DNA of 64,000 nt from JBCBKU01 sp038521345 (GTDB lineage Bacteria; Pseudomonadota; Alphaproteobacteria; Rhodobacterales; Rhodobacteraceae): positions 41,358 to 105,357 of the forward strand of contig JBCBKU010000009.1 of NCBI GenBank assembly GCA_038521345.1, in the 5' to 3' direction. Positions 49,218 through 56,392 of this stretch are shown here, one piece after another (the first letter of the stretch is position 1; each line of letters begins with the position of its first letter). A program made the position numbers and the translations under genes. The notes under the pieces are model-generated. The model was not told the origin of the DNA and did not search any database. It saw nothing but the letters and a program-made list of their open reading frames with translations.

Positions 49218-50078
49218 ATGCCAAAGACAGCCTACACCCTTACTATGCCGGACGAGCGCACGACGGGTGTCGTTTTTGCCTCCCCGCATAGTGGTCGTAA
49301 CTATCCTTGGTCTTTCCTGCGTCGCTCTGTTCTTGACGAAAAAACGGTCCGTTCGTCCGAGGACGCATTCGTTGATCAACTGTTCGCAATGGCTCCACTA
49401 ATGGGAGCGCCGCTGATCGCCGCCGAGGCGCCGCGGGCCTTTGTCGACCTAAACCGGTCTTCCGAAGAACTGGACCCAGCTCTTGTCGAAGGCGCACCTG
49501 TTTCATCGCATAATCCAAGAGTGACGTCAGGGCTTGGCGTAATCCCCCGGGTGGTGGCGAACGGGCGGTCAATCTATCGCGGCAAGATCAGCCGCAAAGA
49601 AGCTGAAATGCGGTTGAATCAGCATTGGCACCCTTATCATTCCCGGCTGCAGAATCTCATAGACACTGCGATCGAAGGGTTCGGGCAGGCGATCCTGATC
49701 GACTGCCATTCGATGCCACACGAAGCCGTTGATGCGGTCAGCCATGCGCCCGGGCCGCGGCCCGAGATCGTGATCGGTGACAGGTTCGGGGCGGCTGCGC
49801 GGACCGATGTCGTTGATCGTGTTGAGGACGCGTTCCGTCGGGCCGGTTTTACAGTGATCCGGAATGCACCTTTCGCGGGGGCCTATACCGCGCAACACTA
49901 CGGGCGTCCATCGCGTGGCCAGCATGTGGTTCAGGTCGAGATCGACCGGTCGCTCTACATGAATGAGACTATGATCCGGCCGAATGGCAACTTCGCTGCG
50001 TTCAGGTCGCAGATCGCCGATGTCGTCGCCGAACTCGTCGAGATTGGCCGCCCAAGCCTGCCGCTGGCGGCCGAATGA
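49218..50078 (+). CDS. N-formylglutamate amidohydrolase family protein
   Basis: A 286-residue metal-dependent hydrolase. VFASPHSGRNYPWSFL carries the first His, RAFVDLNRSSEELD the second conserved block, ILIDCHSMPH the metal-ligand His and DRFGAAAR the next. GGYTAQHYG is represented by GAYTAQHYGRPSRGQHVVQVEI. The family cleaves N-formylglutamate in histidine degradation, but no other hut gene is nearby. AAGGAGG precedes the ATG. Convergent with dinB: stop and stop are adjacent. Confidence 0.92.
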   Translation: MPKTAYTLTMPDERTTGVVFASPHSGRNYPWSFLRRSVLDEKTVRSSEDAFVDQLFAMAPLMGAPLIAAEAPRAFVDLNRSSEELDPALVEGAPVSSHNPRVTSGLGVIPRVVANGRSIYRGKISRKEAEMRLNQHWHPYHSRLQNLIDTAIEGFGQAILIDCHSMPHEAVDAVSHAPGPRPEIVIGDRFGAAARTDVVDRVEDAFRRAGFTVIRNAPFAGAYTAQHYGRPSRGQHVVQVEIDRSLYMNETMIRPNGNFAAFRSQIADVVAELVEIGRPSLPLAAE

Positions 50079-51335
50079 CTAACGAAGCGCCCTGCCTTTC
50101 AAGATCGCGTCTTGCCCGAACTTGGTTCGGATGGCGTCCGCCGCACGCTCGGCCTCTGCCCGTTTTGTGGCCTGAGGATCCAGCAAGTCTCCCGTGAGGT
50201 CCGACCCGTCCGCCGGCGCCAGATCCGAGACGCCGACCCCGATCAGTCGGTAAGGGGCTAGTGTGGGATCGACCTGGTCGAACAACGCCCGCCCCGTTCG
50301 ATAGATCCGGTCGGCAATCTGAGTGGCGTCCGTCAGGGTCGTGCGCTTGGTGACAATCGCATGCGACGTGCGTTTCAGCTTCAGCGTCACGATACGACCC
50401 GCGATGTCGCGCGCCTTTAGCCTGTCTGCAACTTTCTCGGAAAGCCGCCAGAGATGCCCGTCAAGGATGTCGACAGCGGCCGTGTCCTCATGAAACGTGG
50501 TTTCGTGGCTTACACTTTTTATGGGCGCGTTCCGTTGGACCCTCCGGCGATCCTCGCCACGCGCGAGATGCCAGAGTCGGTCTCCCATCGTGCCAAATCG
50601 GTCAGCGAGATCCGTGCGTTCCCAACGGCGGAGATCCGCGAACGTACGGATGCCCGCCTTGTCGAGTGCAGCCTGCGCCGTTGGACCTATCCCCCAGATT
50701 AACCGAACGGGTCGATCGGCAAGGAAGTCGAGGGTCTCGGTCTTGCCGATCACTGAAAACCCGCGTGGCTTGTCGAGATCCGAAGCCACCTTGGCCAAGA
50801 ATTTGTTGTGAGAAAGACCGATCGAACCGGTTATGCCCAGTTCGTCTTCCATGCGTTTCGTGAGAGTGGCCAGCATCACCGCGGGTGCCGCATGATGAAG
50901 TCGGGTCGTCCCTGTAAGATCCATGAATGCCTCGTCGAGCGAAAGCGGTTCGACCACCGGCGTCATCGTGTCCATCATTGCGCGGATCTGGCGGGAGACG
51001 GAGACATATTCGTCCATGCGGCCGCGGACGACTTCGGCCTCTGGGCAAAGCTCAAGCGCTTTGAACATCGGCATGGCCGATCGCACTCCCTTGATCCGGG
51101 CGATGTAGCAGGCCGTTGAAACCACCCCGCGCCGACCTCCGCCGATTATGACGGGCCTGTCGCGAAGCTCGGGGTTGTCGCGCTTCTCCACGCTCGCATA
51201 GAACGCGTCGCAATCCATATGCGCGATGGAGAGATCGAACAGCTCGGGGTGAGACACGACACGCGGACTGCGGCATCGCGGGCACCGGGACCCGGCAACA
51301 AACGTGGCAAGACAAGCGCGGCACAAAGCGGGCAT
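50079..51335 (-). CDS. dinB: DNA polymerase IV with N-terminal zinc-ribbon-like extension
   Basis: A 418-residue Y-family polymerase. IAHMDCDAFYASVE carries the first catalytic Asp, SLDEAFMDLTG the DE pair, and GRRGVVSTACYIARIKGVRSAMP the finger region. Little-finger sequence includes RDIAGRIVTLKLKR. Residues 1-25 (LCRACLATFVAGSRCPRCRS) form a C-x2-C...C-x2-C ribbon that E. coli DinB lacks. It does translesion synthesis. The start MPALC (51335) is chosen; the longer open frame upstream has no supporting motif. A weak SOS-box-like site lies just upstream. Confidence 0.94.
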   Translation of the reverse strand: MPALCRACLATFVAGSRCPRCRSPRVVSHPELFDLSIAHMDCDAFYASVEKRDNPELRDRPVIIGGGRRGVVSTACYIARIKGVRSAMPMFKALELCPEAEVVRGRMDEYVSVSRQIRAMMDTMTPVVEPLSLDEAFMDLTGTTRLHHAAPAVMLATLTKRMEDELGITGSIGLSHNKFLAKVASDLDKPRGFSVIGKTETLDFLADRPVRLIWGIGPTAQAALDKAGIRTFADLRRWERTDLADRFGTMGDRLWHLARGEDRRRVQRNAPIKSVSHETTFHEDTAAVDILDGHLWRLSEKVADRLKARDIAGRIVTLKLKRTSHAIVTKRTTLTDATQIADRIYRTGRALFDQVDPTLAPYRLIGVGVSDLAPADGSDLTGDLLDPQATKRAEAERAADAIRTKFGQDAILKGRALR

Positions 51336-51349
51336 AGGGAGAGAATACC

Positions 51350-51778
51350 TTGGGACCAAATCGCGAACAATTGGTCTTCTCAGGAGCAAAGGTTGCAGTG
51401 ATTTCCGGTAATGACATTGTTCTGCTGAGGCGCGACGACATTCCGACGATCGATTGGCCGGGTCGCGTGGACTTGCCGGGCGGAGCGCGGGACGGCAACG
51501 AGGATCCCTGGACCTGTGCCCAGCGCGAGGCAAAAGAAGAAGTGAACCTCACCCTTCCCGAAAGTGCCCCAGATTGGGCTGTGGCGTTCGACGGCGATCA
51601 TGGGCCGGCGTGGTTTTTCGTGCTTCGCGTTGCCGAGGGGGTCGGTGCGCGCTTGCGTCTTGGCGACGAGGGACAGGCCTGCTGGACCGAACCGGTAGAA
51701 GCGTATCTGGACCGGACCGATGCGATCCCCGCGCATCAGATTCGACTTCGCGAATGGTGGAATACCCGGAAAGGCTAG
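51350..51778 (+). CDS. NUDIX hydrolase
   Basis: A 142-residue protein. The Nudix box GGARDGNEDPWTCAQREAKEEV (positions ~45-66) has the G-x5-E-x7-REuxEE pattern; the final glycine is replaced. It removes nucleoside-diphosphate-linked moieties; the substrate is unknown. The start is TTG 51350, with GGGAGAG upstream, 14 bp from the divergent dinB start. An alternative start could be downstream. Confidence 0.83.
   Translation: MGPNREQLVFSGAKVAVISGNDIVLLRRDDIPTIDWPGRVDLPGGARDGNEDPWTCAQREAKEEVNLTLPESAPDWAVAFDGDHGPAWFFVLRVAEGVGARLRLGDEGQACWTEPVEAYLDRTDAIPAHQIRLREWWNTRKG
51354..51368 (-). promoter_or_regulatory. Degenerate SOS (LexA) box upstream of dinB
   Basis: On the minus strand GTTC (51368-51365), N7 and GGTC (51357-51354) match the alphaproteobacterial LexA box GTTC-N7-GTTC at 7 of 8 positions, 19 bp before the dinB ATG. 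One mismatch makes it only suggestive. Confidence 0.3.
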
Positions 51779-51836
51779 GAAGCGTGCCAGGATTGCGCCA
51801 TAGACCCGGCGTAACGACCACGTCATCAGGTGCGGT

Positions 51837-52724
51837 ATGGACCAGATTTTGAACGAACTCGGGATCGGAGGCCTTGCGGTCCTTCTTGGCGCGCTTCTTC
51901 TGATCTTCACGATCTTCCTTGCCATTCGGATCGTTCCACAGTCCGAGAAGCATGTAGTCGAACGTTTCGGGCGCCTGAAGGCCGTGCTCGGCCCAGGCAT
52001 CAACTTCATCGTGCCTTACTTGGACCGAGTGGCACATAAAGTGTCGATACTCGAGCGCCAGCTGCCCACTGCCAGCCAAGACGCGATTACCTCGGACAAC
52101 GTTCTGGTTCAGGTCGATACGAGCGTCTTCTACCGGATCCTCGAACCCGAAAAGACGGTATACCGGATCCGCGATGTCGACGCCGCTATTGCTACGACGG
52201 TAGCCGGGATCGTTCGAGCAGAAATTGGTAAAATGGAACTGGACGAGGTGCAGGCCAACCGGAGCCAGTTGATCACGACGATCAAGATCTCTGTCGAAGA
52301 GGCGGTCGATGCATGGGGGATTGAGGTTACCCGCGCGGAAATCCTGGACGTGAACTTGGACCAGGCGACCCGGGATGCAATGCTGCAGCAGCTGAACGCA
52401 GAGCGGGCGCGTCGTGCTCAGGTGACCGAAGCGGAAGGCCAGCGTCGCGCGGTCGAACTCGCGGCTGATGCCGAGCTATATGCGGCCCAGAAAGCGGCTG
52501 AGGCGCGCCGGGTCGAGGCGGACGCCGAAGCCTATGCAACAGGCGTGGTCGCCGCCGCCATTCAACAAAACGGCCTCGAAGCCGCCCAGTACCAAGTGGC
52601 GCTCAAGCAGGTGGAAGCGCTGCAGGCACTTGGCGGCGGCGAGGGCAAGCAGACGGTTGTATTGCCTGCCAATGCGATCGAGGCCTTCGGGGACGCCTTC
52701 AAGATGTTGCGAGGCCGATCATGA
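51837..52724 (+). CDS. SPFH/Band 7 (stomatin/QmcA-like) membrane protein
   Basis: A 295-residue protein with one N-terminal membrane segment (LAVLLGALLLIFTIFLAIRI) and an SPFH domain: EKHVVERFGRLKAVLGPGIN, FIVPYLDRVAHKVSILERQ and the long helical QANRSQLITTIKISVEEAVDAWGI. The C-terminal coiled coil is rich in Ala/Glu/Arg. It forms large ring assemblies with the next protein, NfeD. AGGTG precedes the ATG; four-base overlap with nfeD. Confidence 0.94.
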   Translation: MDQILNELGIGGLAVLLGALLLIFTIFLAIRIVPQSEKHVVERFGRLKAVLGPGINFIVPYLDRVAHKVSILERQLPTASQDAITSDNVLVQVDTSVFYRILEPEKTVYRIRDVDAAIATTVAGIVRAEIGKMELDEVQANRSQLITTIKISVEEAVDAWGIEVTRAEILDVNLDQATRDAMLQQLNAERARRAQVTEAEGQRRAVELAADAELYAAQKAAEARRVEADAEAYATGVVAAAIQQNGLEAAQYQVALKQVEALQALGGGEGKQTVVLPANAIEAFGDAFKMLRGRS

Positions 52725-53008
52725 TGTGGGCGAATTGGTGGATTTGGTTAATCGCGGGGATCGCGTTTGCGTTCCTCGAACTGGTTCTTCCGGCCTACGT
52801 GTTTCTTGGTTTCGCGATCGGAGCAGTCATCACCGGGCTCTTGTTCCTTGTCGGCGGTCCGTTGTCGGCGTGGATGGGGGGCTCGTTCCCCGTCACGATC
52901 CTGATCTTTGCCGTAATTTCGCTTGTTGCTTGGCTGGTCTTGCGAAGGGCGATGGGAATCCGTGACGGTCAGGTCAAGACCTTCGACCGGGACATTAACG
53001 AAGACTAA
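52721..53008 (+). CDS. NfeD family membrane protein
   Basis: A 95-residue short NfeD. Three membrane segments (WWIWLIAGIAFAFLELVLPA, FLGFAIGAVITGLLFLVGG, VTILIFAVISLVAWLVL) are seen, with no long C-terminal OB domain. Paired with the SPFH protein (ATGA overlap), a conserved membrane-quality-control pair. Its stop shares CTAA with the convergent pyrF. Confidence 0.9.
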   Translation: MMWANWWIWLIAGIAFAFLELVLPAYVFLGFAIGAVITGLLFLVGGPLSAWMGGSFPVTILIFAVISLVAWLVLRRAMGIRDGQVKTFDRDINED

Positions 53009-53736
53009 GCCGAGTGCGGCGGCCGGTTCGGGCACCGCGCCTGCGGCGAAGCGAGTTCGGCCTGGATGGACCTTGCTGCGGCAGATGGATCGTCTGCCCG
53101 CCAGATAGGCCGCCCGACGACGACATGGTCCGCGCCGGCGGCAATGGCTTCGGCAGGGCTAGCGACCCGTTTTTGATCACCGAGATCTGCACCGGCAGGC
53201 CGCACTCCTGGAGTGACGATCAATTTGCCATCCGCAGTTGGCAAAGCGCGGATACCGGCGGCCTCCTGCGGCGACGCAATCACCCCGTCGGCTCCGGCCG
53301 CAAAGGCCCGATCCGCCCTGGCCCGTACGATATCGCGAAGATCACCGGCCGCGATCAGCCCGTCGTCGAGATCCGACCGGTCAAGAGAAGTGAGTACAGT
53401 TACCGCCAGAATCTTGAGCGTGGACGCGCCAGCCCCTTCCTTGGCCGCACGCACCACATGCGGGTCACCGTGTACCGTAAGAAAATCGAGATCATACTGC
53501 GCCAGGCCCCGAACGGCGGCTTCGACGGTTGCACCGATATCGAAGAGCTTCATGTCGAGAAAGATGCGTTTGCCGTGTTCCGCCTTGAGCTCGTTGGCAA
53601 GCGCCAGTCCGCCCCCCGTCAGCATTCCAAGCCCGATCTTGTAGAAACTGACCGCGTCGCCGATGCGACCGGCGAGCTCTAGTCCAGCCAGTGCATTCGG
53701 TACATCAAGGGCCACGATCAGGCGATCAGTCGTCAT
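53005..53736 (-). CDS. pyrF: Orotidine 5'-phosphate decarboxylase
   Basis: A 243-residue TIM-barrel enzyme. LIVALDVPN, FYKIGLGMLTGGG, IFLDMKLFDIGATVEAAVRG (the catalytic DxKxxD is here), DFLTVHGD and the phosphate loop LIVTPGVRP and VVVGRPIWRADDP are all present. It forms UMP. The ATG at 53736 overlaps the end of the WYL regulator gene by 11 bp, so the two are coupled. Confidence 0.97.
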   Translation of the reverse strand: MTTDRLIVALDVPNALAGLELAGRIGDAVSFYKIGLGMLTGGGLALANELKAEHGKRIFLDMKLFDIGATVEAAVRGLAQYDLDFLTVHGDPHVVRAAKEGAGASTLKILAVTVLTSLDRSDLDDGLIAAGDLRDIVRARADRAFAAGADGVIASPQEAAGIRALPTADGKLIVTPGVRPAGADLGDQKRVASPAEAIAAGADHVVVGRPIWRADDPSAAARSIQAELASPQARCPNRPPHSA

Positions 53737-54391
53737 GGCCTGCGGTTTGCGCGCGTTCGCCCATGCCGTCAAGCGGGTCGAAGTTTCGGTCTTCGATATT
53801 CAAGTCGCCCCATTCGCGGAGAGGGATGGCGCGTTCTGGCCGGCGCGCGCAGTTGACGGTCCAACCGCCGGCACCGTGAGAGAGGGTCAGGGGATGGATC
53901 TCTTCAGGGGCCCTGCTTCGCGCTCGTAGCCGGACAATCCGACGCGTCCGAATGGCATCGGCCAGCGCAGCAATGCGAGGGTCCGGAGCCGGGTGCGGCC
54001 CAGGCATCTGCCGGAACCGACTTTGGGTCTCACGAACGCGATGGCGAACCGGATCCGGAAGGCTTTCGATCAGCTTTCGCCGCGCACGACGCGTGGCGTC
54101 TTCGACACCGAGCCCTTCGATCAGTGGATTGCTACCCGCGAGGATTAGTCCAAGCGCTTCGGCTTCGTCCACATGCAGCCCGGTGAGGCGTGTTTGGTAT
54201 CCAAAACCGAGTTCAATCCCTCCGTTGCGGCCCTGATGGACGACGATCGGTAGACCTGCCTCGGTCATCGCCTCGACATCGCGAAGAATCGTCCGGGGTG
54301 TTACGTCAAGCTCTTCCGCCAGTTCCCGGCTGGATTGCCGGCCGTGGTTCTGGAGGATGAGAAGGATTTGGAGAAGTCGTGATGCCCGCAT
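53726..54391 (-). CDS. WYL-type HTH transcriptional regulator
   Basis: A 221-residue protein. The N-terminal HTH_11 domain (RLLQILLILQNHGRQSSREL, VTPRTILRDVEAMTEAGLPI) is followed by the WYL-region start (GFGYQTRLTGLHVDEAEALGL). The C-terminal part is shorter than usual and ends with EIHPLTLSHGAGGWTVNCAR. Its target is unknown; overlap with pyrF suggests coexpression. Upstream ATG (54535) adds 48 residues without motif support. Confidence 0.82.
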   Translation of the reverse strand: MRASRLLQILLILQNHGRQSSRELAEELDVTPRTILRDVEAMTEAGLPIVVHQGRNGGIELGFGYQTRLTGLHVDEAEALGLILAGSNPLIEGLGVEDATRRARRKLIESLPDPVRHRVRETQSRFRQMPGPHPAPDPRIAALADAIRTRRIVRLRARSRAPEEIHPLTLSHGAGGWTVNCARRPERAIPLREWGDLNIEDRNFDPLDGMGERAQTAGHDD

Positions 54392-54531
54392 GGGCGTACC
54401 AATACATGACAGAAGATGTCCACAAAGAGGTGCCGCTGCCTCCACCTGAGAAATTGATGAGCGATGCGGCTCTTTGGCATCAGAGGCGGTGATAGTGCGG
54501 GCGCCGGTCTTGGCCGGCGCCCGGGTCTTGA

Positions 54532-55230
54532 TCATTCGGCTGTTGGCAATCCGGCGAAGAGCTGGACATGGGTGTTGTATCCGAACTCACCCGGGAGAAC
54601 GCCGTAGGTCTTGCCATCGCTGTGCCAGGCCACTGCAAGGCCAGCCATTAGCTGATCGCCCGTCAATTGAAGGCCCGGTTTGATGTACTGATCAAACTCG
54701 GCCCTGCCGTTGGCATCGGCCACGAAGACGGACTGCGAGCCATCGCGATCGCCCACGGGGATATCGAAGGTCCCGATGAAGGGTTCCGTGGCTTCCGACG
54801 ACATGAAGAAGTGCCACATCGTATAAACGCCATTCGGAACGAGGCCCTCGAACTCGGCCGTTAGATGACCCACGCCATCCAATTCGACATAGCTGGCGCT
54901 TCCCTTGGCCGAGAGCCAGTCGCCGACGGTCATACCGAGCGGCTGTCCTTTCGGGTGGGGGCCGTTGGCGGCTGGATCCATCGGGTTGTGGGGAATCGAC
55001 TGTGCGGCGGCGAAAAGCTCCGAGCCTGGTGCGGCCTCACCCGGACCAAACCGGAAGACGGTTTGCGCGCCCGGGCTGGTTTCGACCATAACGTCCTGTT
55101 CGGCCATGCCTGCCTCGATATGCGATGCAAAGGCAACTTCGAACTCCTTGTCCACCTTTGAGGAACTGACTGCATAGGCAGTCGACGCGACGGACAATGC
55201 TGCGACAATCGTGATGAGCTTCGATTTCAT
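54532..55230 (-). CDS. Exported protein of unknown function
   Basis: A 232-residue protein with a signal peptide (MKSKLITIVAALSVASTAYA). The mature part is beta-rich with YVELDGVGHLTAEFEGLVPN, GVYTMWHFFMSS and GTFDIPVGDRDGSQSVFVAD. No Cys pair or catalytic motif is seen. GGAAGG precedes the ATG. The organisation resembles secreted periplasmic proteins with an immunoglobulin-like fold; function unknown. Confidence 0.65.
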   Translation of the reverse strand: MKSKLITIVAALSVASTAYAVSSSKVDKEFEVAFASHIEAGMAEQDVMVETSPGAQTVFRFGPGEAAPGSELFAAAQSIPHNPMDPAANGPHPKGQPLGMTVGDWLSAKGSASYVELDGVGHLTAEFEGLVPNGVYTMWHFFMSSEATEPFIGTFDIPVGDRDGSQSVFVADANGRAEFDQYIKPGLQLTGDQLMAGLAVAWHSDGKTYGVLPGEFGYNTHVQLFAGLPTAE

Positions 55231-55644
55231 AGTGTTTCCTTCCATGTAACTTGGGGCTTTGCCCCGAACTTGTTGGCCGCGCAGAATTGGTCCCGGGCGT
55301 GGGGATCGCCGGGTCCGGATGATCCGGTAGCGGAGCATCCATTGGGACCGGTGCGCGGACGAACCGATCCCGAATCTTGAGGGTTTTGGGGGCGGGTTTT
55401 GACGTGTCCCGTCCGAGTCAGTTGGTCATCGTCCTTGCCTTTTGGCAGGTGCTTCGAATGGCGCGAGAGGTGCCAGAAGACACGGGGGCAGGACCAGAGA
55501 ACCTATGGTGCAAAAAAACGCCGGTCGGATTCGGTCGAGGTTTCAACTGCTTGTGAAGTGGGTTCACCGCACCGTGAGCTTAAGACATATCCAAACCGCA
55601 CTGCTGGTACGGAAACCAGCGGTCTTCTGACAAGGAGAAGTAGA
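55231..55644. other. Intergenic region (414 bp) between the exported protein and the TetR gene
   Basis: No convincing gene is present. Near its right end GCTGGT-ACGGAA-ACCAGC (55603-55620) is a hairpin-like inverted repeat 25 bp upstream of the TetR start, a possible operator for autoregulation. The part next to 55230 is GC-rich with a run of G around 55380-55400. Confidence 0.5.
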
Positions 55645-56262
55645 ATGTCACGGGGCGCGCGAACGCGGGATCGGATAATGGACGTTGCGCAAGAAGCTGT
55701 TCTAGCGAAGGGCTTTGAAGCGACGTCGATCGACGAAATCGTAGCCGATGCGGGCATCACGCGAAGCGGCTTCTTTTACCATTTCAAGGACAAGAGCGCT
55801 TTAGCGCGTGAGATGATCGACCGGTATGCCGACACCTCGATTGCTGAAATCGATGCGATGGTGGCGCGGGCGCGAGAGTTGACCGAAGATCCCCTGCATG
55901 TGCTTCTCATTACTCTAAAGCTGATCGCAGAAGACATGCGAAGCGCCCCGAACGGTCATCCTGGCTGCGTCGTGGCGACCGCGGCTTTTCACGATCGCCT
56001 GATCGGACCCGAAATCCGGGAAGCAAACCGACGTGCGGTGCTGCGCTGGCAGGAGCAGTTTCGTGTCCTTCTTGATGACATCGCAAAGCAATATCGGACC
56101 AACGATGAAGTCGATTTCGATCGGTTTGCCGACTTCCTGAGTGGCGCCGTCGCAGGTGGAATAATCATGTCACGGGCGCATGGCGACACAACGGTGACGG
56201 CAGAATACGTCCTTTTGGCAAGGTCGCATGTGAAATTGCTGTTTCAACCAAAACTTCAGTAG
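55645..56262 (+). CDS. TetR-family transcriptional regulator
   Basis: A 205-residue protein. HTH: RDRIMDVAQEAVLAKGFEAT, SIDEIVADAGITRSGFFYHFKDKSALA (residues ~10-50). The C-terminal ligand-binding part is all-helical with a GHPGCVVATAAFHDR block (the TetR_C_6-like segment). AAGGAGAAG precedes the ATG 55645. It stands before clpB, but that gene has its own heat-shock promoter. Its target may be the exported protein or itself. Confidence 0.9.
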   Translation: MSRGARTRDRIMDVAQEAVLAKGFEATSIDEIVADAGITRSGFFYHFKDKSALAREMIDRYADTSIAEIDAMVARARELTEDPLHVLLITLKLIAEDMRSAPNGHPGCVVATAAFHDRLIGPEIREANRRAVLRWQEQFRVLLDDIAKQYRTNDEVDFDRFADFLSGAVAGGIIMSRAHGDTTVTAEYVLLARSHVKLLFQPKLQ

Positions 56263-56289
56263 TCTTGAGCAACGGGAGGTCTGGCGACT

Positions 56290-56318
56290 CTTGAAGACGC
56301 CGTTCCTCACGACCATGT
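56290..56318 (+). promoter_or_regulatory. RpoH (sigma-32) promoter of clpB
   Basis: CTTGAA (56290-56295), a 17-bp spacer and CCATGT (56313-56318) match the alphaproteobacterial RpoH consensus (CTTG-N-CCATNT). It lies 75 bp upstream of the clpB ATG. Confidence 0.8.
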
Positions 56319-56392
56319 TTTTCGCAAGGCTCCGGTACCGCGTGCTGCCAGGCGGGCGTGGACGAGAGGGGCGCTTGTGAAAGGAGAGACCG

